DNA of 64,000 nt, taken from positions 1 through 64,000 of the forward strand of contig NZ_VIGH01000001.1 in the NCBI RefSeq assembly GCF_006704125.1. The letters run 5' to 3'. Below are positions 8,607-17,211 of this stretch, piece by piece. This stretch comes from Rhodococcus spelaei (lineage in GTDB: Bacteria > Actinomycetota > Actinomycetes > Mycobacteriales > Mycobacteriaceae). The number at the start of each line of letters is the position of its first letter. The stretch's first letter is position 1. The translations under genes were made by a program, and so were the position numbers. The notes under the pieces were generated by a model. It worked only from the letters and a program-made list of their open reading frames with translations. It was not told the DNA's origin and searched no databases.

Positions 8607-8729
8607 CCTTTCGTACCTGATACCCGATACTGCGACCGCTCCCACGCCTGGACCGCCTCGCGAACCTTCAGCCAGTAGCGGGCGTGCCCGGAGCCCAGCC
8701 CGCTACTGTCGCCCTGCTCCGGCCGGGGG

Positions 8730-8860
8730 CATCGGTCGTTCAGTTGAATGTCGAGCAAATCCCGGATCGCATCCCAACCGATGCCGTACCGTGACCTCGA
8801 TCAGGGCCAACCTGGACGCATGTCCGGCTGACGGCCGGGGCACCCAAGAAGGGTTCGACA
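8730..8860 (+). repeat. Duplicated upstream region of Ig-repeat gene 2 (copy B)
   Basis: Appears identical to 6182-6312. See copy A. The two genes therefore probably share the same promoter and translation signals. Confidence 0.8.
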
Positions 8861-11635
8861 GTGTCGAAGAACAAGAACTTACGACGGCTCGCAGCCGGCG
8901 CCAGCACCGCAGTCATGGCGGTCGGCTTCGCCGGGATGTTCGGCATCACCGAGGCGTCCGCCGCCCCGGTGAACAAGTCGACCAACTCCGGCGACTGGAC
9001 GTTCAACCGAACGATCAGCAACGGCACCCCCGCCGTGGGCGAGACGATCACCGTCACCAACGCCATCCACTACAACGGCTGGCTCGCCCCGACGATCACT
9101 GCCCTCAAGGACATCCGCCCCGCCTGCCTGACCTACGTCACCAACTCCTCGAAAGTCAGCGGGAGCGGTGTCGGCACCACCAGCGACGCCACCTCCGTGA
9201 ACATGACCGGCTCCTGGATCCGCGGCGCCGGCAATCGCGACATCGACTACTCGGTCCAGTACACCGTCGGCGCCGGCTGCGCCCGCGACATCGCCCTGAT
9301 CACCGGCGCCGGGATCAGCGCCAACCAGGGCCTGAGCTCCGAAACCGCCAACGCCGGACCCTCCCTCACGGTCGGCAAGTCCGCCACCACGACCACCGTC
9401 GCGATCGCGCCGGCCCCGCAGGCCGGCAAGGCCTCGACCCTGACCGCGACGGTGACCAACAACGCCGCCGGCACAGTCGAGTTCGCCAACAACGGCACCG
9501 TCCTCGGCACCGCCGCCGCCAGCAACGGCACCGCCACCTACGCGTGGACCCCCTCCGCCGCCGGCGCCTACTCGGTCACCGCGAAGTACCTCGGCGACGC
9601 CACCAACGCGGGCTCCACCTCACCCGCCCAGACCGGAACCGTCACCCCGGCCCCCACCGCACCCGCGGCCCCGGCCAACCTGACCGTCAACCCGGCATCG
9701 GTTGTCGCGGGTGGCACGGTCACCGTTTCCGGCACGGCCGAGGCGAACTCGTCCGTCAAGGTCACCGCCGGTGACAAGAACTGCACCGCCACCGCCGACG
9801 CCTCGGGTGCATTCCACTGCGACATCGTCACCGGCGCCGCCGGCACGGTCTCGATCACCGCGGTTGCCACCAACGCCGTTGGTTCGTCCCCCGTGTCGGC
9901 TCCGGTCACCGTCACGGTCACCCCGGCCCCGACCGCACCCGCGGCCCCGGCCAACCTGACCGTCAACCCGGCATCGGTTGTCGCGGGCGGCACGGTCACC
10001 GTTTCCGGTACCGCCGAAGCGAACTCGTCGGTCAAGGTCACCGCCGGTGACAAGAACTGCACCGCCACCGCCGACAACACGGGTGCGTTCCACTGCGACA
10101 TCGTCACCGGCGCCGCCGGCATGGTGACCGTCACCGCGATCGCGACCAACGCCGTCGGCTCCTCCCCGGCCTCGGCTCCGGTCACCGTCACGGTCACCGC
10201 GGCACCGACCGCACCAGCGGCCCCGGCCAACCTGACCGTCAACCCGGCATCGGTTGTCGCGGGCGGCACGGTCACCGTTTCCGGTACGGCCGAGGCGAAC
10301 TCGTCGGTCAAGGTCACCGCCGGTGACAAGAACTGCACCGCCACCGCCGACGCATCGGGCGCGTTCCACTGCGACATCACCACCGGCAACGCGGGCACCC
10401 TGACCGTCACCGCCGTCGCGACCAACAACGTGGGCGCCAGCCCGGCCTCCGCTCCGGTCACCGTCACGGTCACCCCGGCACCGACCGCACCCGCCGCCCC
10501 GGCCAACCTGACCGTCAACCCGGCATCGGTTGTCGCGGGCGGCACGGTCACCGTTTCCGGCACCGCCGAAGCGAACTCGTCCGTCAAGGTCACCGCCGGT
10601 GACAAGAACTGCACCGCCACCGCCGACAACACGGGCGCCTTCCACTGCGACATCGTCACCGGCGCCGCCGGCACGGTGACCGTCACCGCGATCGCCACCA
10701 ACAACGTTGGTTCGTCCCCCGCCTCCGCTCCGGTCACCGTGACCGTCACCCCGGCACCGACCGCACCCGCGGCCCCGGCCAACCTGACCGTCAACCCGAA
10801 CTCGGTTGTCGCCGGTGGCACCGTCACCGTCTCCGGTACCGCCGAAGCGAACTCGTCCGTCAAGGTCACCGCCGGTGACAAGAACTGCACCGCCACCGCC
10901 GACAACACGGGTGCGTTCCACTGCGACATCGTCACCGGCGCCGCCGGCACGGTGACCGTCACCGCGATCGCCACCAACGCCGTCGGCGCCAGCCCGGCCT
11001 CCGCTCCGGTCACCGTCACGGTCACCCCGGCACCGACCGCACCAGCGGCCCCGGCCAACCTGACCGTCAACCCGAACTCGGTTGTCGCGGGCGGCACGGT
11101 CACCGTCTCCGGTACGGCCGAGGCGAACTCGTCGGTCAAGGTCACCGCCGGTGACAAGAACTGCACCGCCACCGCCGACGCCTCGGGTGCGTTCCATTGC
11201 GACATCACCACCGGCGCAGCGGGCACGGTCTCGATCACCGCGATCGCCACCAACAACGTGGGCTCCTCGCCCGCCTCCGCTCCGGCAACCGTCACGGTCA
11301 CCCCGCTCCCCGCCGGCACCGCAGTGATCGCGGTCAACCCGACCGCACCGACCGCCGGCACCCCGGCAACCATCACGATCACCGGCGCCGACGCCAACAC
11401 CCCGGTCACCGTCAAGAACGGCACCGCGACCGTCTGCACCACCACCGCCGACGCCAACGGAAAGGCCACCTGCACCTGGACCCCGACCGCGGGTAGCCAG
11501 ACCCTGACCGCCGAGGTCACCGTCAACGCCACCGCGACCACCGTCACCAAGACCGTCACCGTCGAGACCGGCGGCGGCAACCCCGGCACCGGCGGCGGCA
11601 ACGGCTCACTGAGCGCACTGTTCGGATCCAGCTAG
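8861..11635 (+). CDS. Secreted Ig-like repeat protein 2 (six 92-residue repeats)
   Basis: 924 residues, GTG start, same ribosome site. Signal peptide and N-terminal domain are identical to protein 1 except His-to-Arg in the conserved IHPAC (here IRPAC). The first Ig domain is followed by six 92-residue repeats, then the same terminal Ig domain, Gly-rich linker and ALFGSS end. It is longer than copy 1 by 184 residues, exactly two repeats. Repeats vary only at a few positions (ASGAF/NTGAF, NPASV/NPNSV, TNNVG/TNAVG), as expected from recombination among units. Paired cysteines per repeat suggest disulfide-stabilised domains outside the cell. Role unknown; a surface or secreted adhesin is the simplest guess. 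Confidence 0.85.
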   Translation: MSKNKNLRRLAAGASTAVMAVGFAGMFGITEASAAPVNKSTNSGDWTFNRTISNGTPAVGETITVTNAIHYNGWLAPTITALKDIRPACLTYVTNSSKVSGSGVGTTSDATSVNMTGSWIRGAGNRDIDYSVQYTVGAGCARDIALITGAGISANQGLSSETANAGPSLTVGKSATTTTVAIAPAPQAGKASTLTATVTNNAAGTVEFANNGTVLGTAAASNGTATYAWTPSAAGAYSVTAKYLGDATNAGSTSPAQTGTVTPAPTAPAAPANLTVNPASVVAGGTVTVSGTAEANSSVKVTAGDKNCTATADASGAFHCDIVTGAAGTVSITAVATNAVGSSPVSAPVTVTVTPAPTAPAAPANLTVNPASVVAGGTVTVSGTAEANSSVKVTAGDKNCTATADNTGAFHCDIVTGAAGMVTVTAIATNAVGSSPASAPVTVTVTAAPTAPAAPANLTVNPASVVAGGTVTVSGTAEANSSVKVTAGDKNCTATADASGAFHCDITTGNAGTLTVTAVATNNVGASPASAPVTVTVTPAPTAPAAPANLTVNPASVVAGGTVTVSGTAEANSSVKVTAGDKNCTATADNTGAFHCDIVTGAAGTVTVTAIATNNVGSSPASAPVTVTVTPAPTAPAAPANLTVNPNSVVAGGTVTVSGTAEANSSVKVTAGDKNCTATADNTGAFHCDIVTGAAGTVTVTAIATNAVGASPASAPVTVTVTPAPTAPAAPANLTVNPNSVVAGGTVTVSGTAEANSSVKVTAGDKNCTATADASGAFHCDITTGAAGTVSITAIATNNVGSSPASAPATVTVTPLPAGTAVIAVNPTAPTAGTPATITITGADANTPVTVKNGTATVCTTTADANGKATCTWTPTAGSQTLTAEVTVNATATTVTKTVTVETGGGNPGTGGGNGSLSALFGSS
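9676..11323 (+). repeat. Six tandem 276-bp repeats in Ig-repeat gene 2
   Basis: Same unit as in gene 1, six copies at 276-bp spacing. Outer boundaries are approximate. Such arrays are substrates for slippage and unequal crossing-over, which explains the two-unit length difference. Confidence 0.85.
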
Positions 11636-11668
11636 CCACCCACCAGAGCTAGCACCCGCTAGAACACA

Positions 11669-11706
11669 GGCGAGCCCCCACCGGAGAAATCCGGTGGGGG
11701 CTCGCC
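11669..11706 (+). terminator. Terminator of Ig-repeat gene 2
   Basis: Perfect 16-bp stem, GGCGAGCCCCCACCGG with CCGGTGGGGGCTCGCC, loop AGAAAT, then CCTTTCGT. It marks the right part of the duplicated unit; homology to copy 1 ends just past it. Confidence 0.9.
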
Positions 11707-11732
11707 CCTTTCGTGTAACTCCCTCCGGTCCG

Positions 11733-13337
11733 CTACCCGCGTCCCGCGGACTCACCTTCCAGTGTCGCTCGCGCCCACCGGTAGTCCGCCTTGCCTGCCG
11801 GGGACCGTCGGATCTCCCCCACCCCGACCAACACTCGGGGCACCTTGTAGCCGGCGATCTGGGTGCGGCAGTGTTCGAGCAGCTCGTCGAGGTCCGGTAC
11901 CTCGAACCCTTCCCGGGCCTGGACGACCGCGCCGACCTTCTGCCCGTACCGGGCGTCCTCGACGCCGGCGACCAGTGCGTCCATCACGGCGGGATGACTC
12001 TTGATCGCCATCTCCACCTCCTCCGGATAGACCTTCTCGCCGCCGCTGTTGATGCACATCGAGCCGCGACCGAGCAGGACGATCGACCCGTCCGCATCGA
12101 CCCGGGCCACGTCACCGAGGATCGACATCCGCACCCCGTCGATCACCGGGAACGTCGCCGCGGACTTCTCCGGGTCACCCCAGTAGCCGATCGGAACGTT
12201 GCCCGAGCGGGCGATGTACCCGACTTCATCGGACCCCGGCTCGAGGGGACGCATCCGCTCGTCCACGACGCGGACGGTGGGCTTGGCGGCGATCCGCAGC
12301 AGGCCGTCGGCACCAATCTCCAGGTTCCCGTCGACGCCGGACTCCGAGGCGCCGAACCCGTCCCGGACGATCAAATTGGGCAGCGCCGCGGTCAGCTGGT
12401 CCCGCACACTCTTGGAGAACAATGCGCCACCCGACCCGACCACCAGCAGCGAGCTGAGGTCGTAGTCCCCGCCGTCGGCGTCGATGGCATCGGCGAGCGG
12501 CCGGGCCATGGCGTCGCCGACCACCGTCATCGTCATCACCCGCTCCCGCTCGATCAGAGCCAGGCAGTCGGCTGCGTCGAACTTCGGCATCAGGACGTGG
12601 GTGGCACCGACCATGAACGCGGTGAACAGGGAGTACAGCGCTGCGCCGTGGATCAGCGGCGCGGTCAGCATCCAGGTCATCGGCGGAATGTGCGGGACGG
12701 CGGCGGCCATCTCGGCGGCACTGGAATACGGATCGCCGAACGGGTTGCCGCCGGTGAGAGCGGCGTGGAAGAAGTCCTCCTGCCGCCACATCACGCCCTT
12801 CGGCATGCCGGTGGTGCCGCCGGTGTAGATGATGAACAGGTCGTCGTTGCTGCGCTCGGGGAAGTCCCGGACTGCCGAGCCGCTGTCGGCGGCCGACTGG
12901 AAGTCCACGGCGGTCACCGAACCCCAGTCGGCCTCGGCGGCCGGGCCGACTGTCACGACCAGACCGACCTTCGGGGCGTCCGGCAGGACGGCGGCGACGG
13001 TGGGGACGAACTCGCCGTCCGCGATCACCGCGACCAGTTCGGCGTTGGTGAACAGGTAGGTCAGCTCCGCGTCCACGTACCGGTAGTTGATGTTCACGGG
13101 GACCGCCCGAATCTTCAGGCAGGCCAACAGGGCCTCGACGAACTCGGTGCTGTTGCGCATGTACATGCCGACGTGGTCGCCTGGGCCCACGCCGGCGTCC
13201 GCGAGGTAGTGCGCGAGCTGGTTGGACCGCTCGTCGAGTTCGGCGAAGGTACGCCGCTGTGTGCCACACACGATTGCGGCGCGGTCGGGGACTGCGTCCG
13301 CCGCGGCTTCGAACAGGTCTGCAAGGTTCAACGACAT
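11733..13337 (-). CDS. FadD19-like acyl-CoA synthetase (AMP-forming)
   Basis: 534 residues from the ATG at 13337. Adenylate-forming signature YTGGTTGMPKGVMWR near residue 170, GDAMARPL, GFGASESG, LGDVARVD, GRGSMCINSGGEKVYPEEVE, and the C-terminal YKVPR...RSPAGKADYRWA with the catalytic Lys. GDAMARPL, INSGGEKVYPEEVE and SPAGK-DYRWA closely match what I recall of M. tuberculosis FadD19, which activates the C24/C26 side chain of sterols. Steroid side-chain activation is therefore a reasonable, unproven role. It is divergent from the SDR gene at 13560. Confidence 0.82.
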   Translation of the reverse strand: MSLNLADLFEAAADAVPDRAAIVCGTQRRTFAELDERSNQLAHYLADAGVGPGDHVGMYMRNSTEFVEALLACLKIRAVPVNINYRYVDAELTYLFTNAELVAVIADGEFVPTVAAVLPDAPKVGLVVTVGPAAEADWGSVTAVDFQSAADSGSAVRDFPERSNDDLFIIYTGGTTGMPKGVMWRQEDFFHAALTGGNPFGDPYSSAAEMAAAVPHIPPMTWMLTAPLIHGAALYSLFTAFMVGATHVLMPKFDAADCLALIERERVMTMTVVGDAMARPLADAIDADGGDYDLSSLLVVGSGGALFSKSVRDQLTAALPNLIVRDGFGASESGVDGNLEIGADGLLRIAAKPTVRVVDERMRPLEPGSDEVGYIARSGNVPIGYWGDPEKSAATFPVIDGVRMSILGDVARVDADGSIVLLGRGSMCINSGGEKVYPEEVEMAIKSHPAVMDALVAGVEDARYGQKVGAVVQAREGFEVPDLDELLEHCRTQIAGYKVPRVLVGVGEIRRSPAGKADYRWARATLEGESAGRG

Positions 13338-13507
13338 CGATTGCCCTTCGGTTCTGTCGGTAGCAAGGGTGACGGTGGGCCCCGGGGCGCCGGGCGGCGC
13401 CGCCGGTCACGGATGTGACCGAGCATCCCGGATCGGGTAAACGTGGCAGAGGTCACTCTCGGTCACCGGGACCGTGGCGCCGGAGTGGGACCGGCCCTTG
13501 CCAGAAA

Positions 13508-13539
13508 ATAGAACGAATACTAATTTCCGATAGAACCAA
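13508..13539. promoter_or_regulatory. Direct repeat ATAGAACSAA in the FadD19-like/SDR divergent region
   Basis: ATAGAACGAA (13508-13517) and ATAGAACCAA (13530-13539) lie 22 bases apart, about two helical turns, in an AT-richer patch just ahead of the SDR ribosome site (AAGGAG). It may be an operator or activator site for one or both divergent genes. Confidence 0.4.
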
Positions 13540-13559
13540 CGAACAGCAAGGAGACTCCG

Positions 13560-14480
13560 ATGGGTGAATCAGTGAGCTTGGCGGGCCGTACCGCCGTCAT
13601 CACCGGCGCAGGCGCAGGGCTCGGACGGTCGGAGGCACTTGCTCTCGCCGCCGCCGGTGCCGCCGTCGTCGTGAACGACATGGGACCGGCCGCGGAGTCC
13701 GTGGCCGAGGAGATCCGGGCCGCGGGCGGACAGGCCGTCGCCGTTCTCGGCGACGTCTCCGACTGGACCCTGGGCGAGCGCCTGATCGCCGCCGCCACCT
13801 CGAACTTCGGTTCCTTCGACATCCTGGTCAACAACGCGGGCATCCTGCGCGACAAGATGATCTTCAACCTGTCCGAGTCCGACTGGGACGACGTGATCCG
13901 CGTGCACCTCAAGGGCCACGCCGCCACCTCGCACGCCGCCGCCGTCTACTGGCGCAACGCCAGCAAGGCCGCCGGCGGACCCGTCTACGGGCGCATCGTC
14001 AACACCTCCTCCGAGGCCTTCCTCTTCGGCTCGGCCGGACAGCCGAACTACTCGGCCGCCAAGGCCGGCATCACCGCGCTGACGCTGTCCACCGCGCAGG
14101 GCCTCGCACGGTACGGCGTCACCGCCAACGCCATCTGCCCCCGCGCCCGCACCGCCATGACCGCCGAGGCGTTCGGCGAGGCCGAGGAGACCGGCACCCT
14201 CGATGCACTCGCCCCTGAGCGCGTCGGCACCCTCGTGAGCTACCTCGCCTCCCCGGCCTCGCACGAGATCACCGGCCAGGTCTTCGTGGTGTACGGCAAG
14301 ATGGTCGCACTGATGGCCTCGCCGAAGGTCGAGAACCGTTTCGACGCAGCGGGTTCCGCCTTCACCGTCGAGGAGCTCGACGAGCAGCTCTCGTCGTACT
14401 TCGTCGGACGCGGACAGTACGAGACCTACGCTGCATACAGCGTGGCCGAGCTGGAGAAGCCCGCACTCGCAGTCGACTGA
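13560..14480 (+). CDS. Short-chain dehydrogenase/reductase (long form, lipid/steroid type)
   Basis: 306 residues, ATG preceded by AAGGAG. NAD(P) motif TGAGAGLG at residues 15-22, NNAG at 91-94, catalytic Ser150/151, Tyr164 and Lys168 (YSAAK). The C-terminal extension of about 40 residues beyond a classical SDR resembles the dehydrogenase part of multifunctional 17-beta-HSD4-type and related mycobacterial SDRs that oxidise hydroxyacyl-CoA or hydroxysteroid substrates. It forms an operon with the SDR at 14506 (25-bp gap). Confidence 0.8.
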   Translation: MGESVSLAGRTAVITGAGAGLGRSEALALAAAGAAVVVNDMGPAAESVAEEIRAAGGQAVAVLGDVSDWTLGERLIAAATSNFGSFDILVNNAGILRDKMIFNLSESDWDDVIRVHLKGHAATSHAAAVYWRNASKAAGGPVYGRIVNTSSEAFLFGSAGQPNYSAAKAGITALTLSTAQGLARYGVTANAICPRARTAMTAEAFGEAEETGTLDALAPERVGTLVSYLASPASHEITGQVFVVYGKMVALMASPKVENRFDAAGSAFTVEELDEQLSSYFVGRGQYETYAAYSVAELEKPALAVD

Positions 14481-14505
14481 TCCACTCAACTCGAAGGAGC
14501 TCGAC

Positions 14506-15249
14506 ATGAGGCTTGCAGAGAAGGTCGCGATCGTCACCGGCGGCGCCGGCGGCATCGGACGCGGCATCGTCCGGGCGTTCACCAAGGAGGGCGCCAAGGT
14601 CCTGTTCGTCGACATCAACGACGACGCGGGCAAGGCCCTCGAGGACGAACTCGACGGAGCCGGACGTTTCCTGAACGCGGACATCTCCAAGGAGGAGAGC
14701 GCGGCGGCGATCGTGGCTGCCGCGGTCGAGGCCTTCGGCAGGGTCGACGTCCTGGTCAACAACGCGCACGCGTCGCGTCAGGCGCCGCTGCTCGAGACCA
14801 CGCAGGAGATGCTCGACCTGTCGTTCGGCACCGGGTTCTACCCGACGTTCTGGCTGATGAAGGCCGCCCACCCGCAGCTCGCGGCGAATCAGGGGTCGGT
14901 GATCAACTTCGCCTCCGGTGCCGGCATCGAGGGCCAGCTGACGCAGGGCTCGTACGCGGCGGCGAAGGAGGCCATCCGCGCCATCAGCCGGGTCGCCGCC
15001 AACGAGTGGGCACCCGACAACGTCAACGTCAACATCATCTCGCCGCTCGCCCTGACCGAGGGCGTCGAGGCGTACATCAAGGCGAACCCCGGCGTCGAGG
15101 ACGTGCTACTCGCCAAGACCCCGCTGCACCGGTTCGGCGATCCCGAATCGGACATCGGACGGGTCGCGGTGTTCCTCGCCAGCGCGGACGCGAGCTACAT
15201 GACCGGCCAGACCCTGATGGTCGACGGCGGCAGCATCAAGCTGCGGTAG
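14506..15249 (+). CDS. Short-chain dehydrogenase/reductase
   Basis: 247 residues, with AAGGAG upstream. TGGAGGIG at residues 11-18, Ser137, Tyr150 and Lys154 (YAAAK) form the classical SDR active site, with TLMVDGG near the C-terminus. The usual NNAG motif reads NNAH at residues 85-88, an unusual substitution next to the active site. Second gene of the SDR pair. Substrate not determined. Confidence 0.78.
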   Translation: MRLAEKVAIVTGGAGGIGRGIVRAFTKEGAKVLFVDINDDAGKALEDELDGAGRFLNADISKEESAAAIVAAAVEAFGRVDVLVNNAHASRQAPLLETTQEMLDLSFGTGFYPTFWLMKAAHPQLAANQGSVINFASGAGIEGQLTQGSYAAAKEAIRAISRVAANEWAPDNVNVNIISPLALTEGVEAYIKANPGVEDVLLAKTPLHRFGDPESDIGRVAVFLASADASYMTGQTLMVDGGSIKLR

Positions 15250-15258
15250 GCACTTCGT

Positions 15259-15306
15259 GCCCGTGAGTCCTTCCGGCCCGAGTGCGGACCAGAAGGACTC
15301 ACGGGC
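15259..15306. terminator. Bidirectional terminator hairpin
   Basis: Perfect 15-bp inverted repeat (GCCCGTGAGTCCTTC with GAAGGACTCACGGGC) between the convergent SDR and lipase genes. Confidence 0.85.
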
Positions 15307-15318
15307 GGCGGAGCCGCC

Positions 15319-16506
15319 TCAGCAGGTGGACTGCACCTTCTCCCCCGCCAGCAGTGCCTTGGTGAACGCGGTGGCGTCCGACAGCGAGGCGGCGACGGAG
15401 CCGCGGTGGTCGGCCCCCTCGTAGCTGCGGTACTCGAGATCGGTTCCCTTGGCGCACAACTGCTTCACCAGAACCTGCGATGCGGCGGGCGTCACGAGAG
15501 CGTCCGCGGTGCCCTGGGCGAACAGCACCGGCACCTTGGGGTTGGCATTCGAGGGCTCCTGCTTGGCCAGGTAGTCCGTCCACGGCCCGAGGTCCGCGCC
15601 CGGCCGGATCACCGAATTGACCTGGATGTCACCGATCGCGGCGCGGATGTCGCCGATGCATCCGGTGCGGGCGGCCCGCATCAACGGTTCCGCGGCGGGG
15701 GTCACGATCTGATCCGGCACCACCGCCGGGTCCGCGGCCGCCGCACCGAGCAGCGTGATCGGCAGGAAGGACAGGACCGGGGCCACCGCCTGGTTGCCGG
15801 TCGCGATGTACTTCGGGGTCTGGCTCAACCCACTGCCGGGCGCGACCGCGATCGCGCCGAGCAGGGTGAGCTCGGGCGCCCGGTCCACCGCCTGGTCCGA
15901 CGCGCTGATCGCCGCCGCACCGCCCTGACTGTGCCCGCCGACGAACCACTTGCTGCCGACCGAGGGATCGAGATGTCGTGCGGCCCGGACGATGTCGGTG
16001 ACGGCGTTCGACTCGGACGTCGCGTTGAGGTAGGTGTGGTCGCCGGGCGTACCCATGCCCTCGTAGTCGGTCTGGACCACGACGTAGCCGTTCTTCACCC
16101 ACTGGTCCAGGGTGGTGCTGACCTGCCCGACGTAGTCGTGCACCGCACCGTCCACGGTGTCACCCGAGGGTGCGCAGGTGTCCGCGATACCCGTCGTCCC
16201 GTGCGCCCAGCTGATCACCGGCCAGCCGCCGTCTGGTGCGGCGCCCGACGGGATCGCAACCGTGCCCGAGACGACGATCGGCTTGCCCTGGCCGTTCTCC
16301 GACGCGTACGTGATCAGCTCGCTGCGGCCGGCACTCGGCAACACGGCCGCGTTCGTCAGCGGCGCGGAGGAGAGCACGTCGCCGCCGTTCGGCACCGGTG
16401 AGGCGGCGGTGGCGGAATTGCCGTCAGCACTCGAGCAGCCTGTCACGGCGACGGCAGTGACTGCCAGCGCGCCTATTATCTGGACGGAAACGCGGAATGG
16501 ACGCAT
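15319..16506 (-). CDS. Secretory lipase, lipoprotein (LIP family)
   Basis: 395 residues. Lipoprotein signal peptide with lipobox VTGC (Cys24). Alpha/beta hydrolase of the secretory-lipase family: SWAHGTTG, nucleophile Ser193 in GHSQGG, acid in GTADALV and His in GADHRGS. Members hydrolyse extracellular triacylglycerols or esters. It would be attached to the outer face of the membrane. It shares a 68-bp divergent promoter with a TetR gene, and a perfect inverted repeat there suggests TetR control. Confidence 0.85.
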   Translation of the reverse strand: MRPFRVSVQIIGALAVTAVAVTGCSSADGNSATAASPVPNGGDVLSSAPLTNAAVLPSAGRSELITYASENGQGKPIVVSGTVAIPSGAAPDGGWPVISWAHGTTGIADTCAPSGDTVDGAVHDYVGQVSTTLDQWVKNGYVVVQTDYEGMGTPGDHTYLNATSESNAVTDIVRAARHLDPSVGSKWFVGGHSQGGAAAISASDQAVDRAPELTLLGAIAVAPGSGLSQTPKYIATGNQAVAPVLSFLPITLLGAAAADPAVVPDQIVTPAAEPLMRAARTGCIGDIRAAIGDIQVNSVIRPGADLGPWTDYLAKQEPSNANPKVPVLFAQGTADALVTPAASQVLVKQLCAKGTDLEYRSYEGADHRGSVAASLSDATAFTKALLAGEKVQSTC

Positions 16507-16553
16507 GGCGGCCTCTCAGGCGGTGTGCCGGGCGGGTGGCCCTGGCAAGACAG

Positions 16554-16569
16554 TAAGAAGGGTTTCTTA
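16554..16569. promoter_or_regulatory. Putative TetR operator between lipase and regulator
   Basis: Perfect inverted repeat TAAGAA-GGGT-TTCTTA, only 5 bases before the TetR start codon and 48 bases before the lipase start. A bound repressor here would block both divergent genes. Confidence 0.6.
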
Positions 16570-16574
16570 GTACC

Positions 16575-17204
16575 GTGACGCAAACTACACTGTCAACTGC
16601 GCGTCTCAGTCTCCTCCAGGCCGCCGAGCGCCTCGTGGCCGAGCGGGGCGTGCACGGGGTCCCGGCCAGCGCGGTGGTCCGGGCCGCCGGACACAAGAAC
16701 AACTCGGCGATCACCTACCACTTCAGGTCCTGGGAGGGCCTGCTCGAGGCCGTCTGGCGGCTGCACACCGAACGGGTGACCGTCGATCGTGCTGCGTTTC
16801 TCGCCGCCGCCCACGACCGCGGCGAGTACGACCTCCCGGCCATGGTCGAGGGCTACGTCGGCCCGCTGGTCACCGAGCTACGCAGGCAACAGCCGAGCTA
16901 CTGGGCGCGCTTCAACGAACAGTGGATGGCCACGATCCGGCTCGACGTCTTCGCGCTCGACGACGACGCACTGGCCCGCCAGCCGCAAGGCGAGGCGGTC
17001 GCGGTGGTGCACAACCTGTTCACCGACATGGCCGACGCGTTGACCCATCTGCCCGCGGCCAACCGGACCCGCCGGGTGGCGCTGATGACCCGGTTCGTCA
17101 TCGGTTCGCTCGCGGCGTGGGAGCGCGACCCGGCCGCCTCCGACCTTGCCGACCTCGAGCCCGAGCTCACCCGACTGGCCCTGGCCCTGCTCGAGGCCCC
17201 GTAG
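16575..17204 (+). CDS. TetR-family transcriptional regulator
   Basis: 209 residues from a GTG. The N-terminal helix-turn-helix is clear (LLQAAERLVAERG..., then VVRAAGHKNNSAITYHF), followed by a helical ligand domain. Divergent from the secretory lipase, so lipase control and autoregulation through the TAAGAA/TTCTTA palindrome are likely. Ligand unknown. Confidence 0.85.
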   Translation: MTQTTLSTARLSLLQAAERLVAERGVHGVPASAVVRAAGHKNNSAITYHFRSWEGLLEAVWRLHTERVTVDRAAFLAAAHDRGEYDLPAMVEGYVGPLVTELRRQQPSYWARFNEQWMATIRLDVFALDDDALARQPQGEAVAVVHNLFTDMADALTHLPAANRTRRVALMTRFVIGSLAAWERDPAASDLADLEPELTRLALALLEAP

Positions 17205-17211
17205 GTGCCTG

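Larger units (their letters stand above)
8536..8860 (+). other. 325-bp spacer between the Ig-repeat genes
   Basis: This non-coding stretch holds a terminator (8569-8606), unique sequence with a perfect 11-bp inverted repeat (CAGTAGCGGGC at 8673-8683, GCCCGCTACTG at 8698-8708), and from 8730 the duplicated promoter region of gene 2. I see no gene in it. Confidence 0.7.

Noticed and set aside
7120-11323. Repeat array as CRISPR
   Set aside because: Repeats are 276 bp, in frame, contiguous and protein-coding, with no spacers.
13440-13560. KstR operator in the FadD19-like/SDR promoter
   Set aside because: No inverted TnnAAC-GTTnnA type palindrome is seen; only a direct repeat of ATAGAAC is present.
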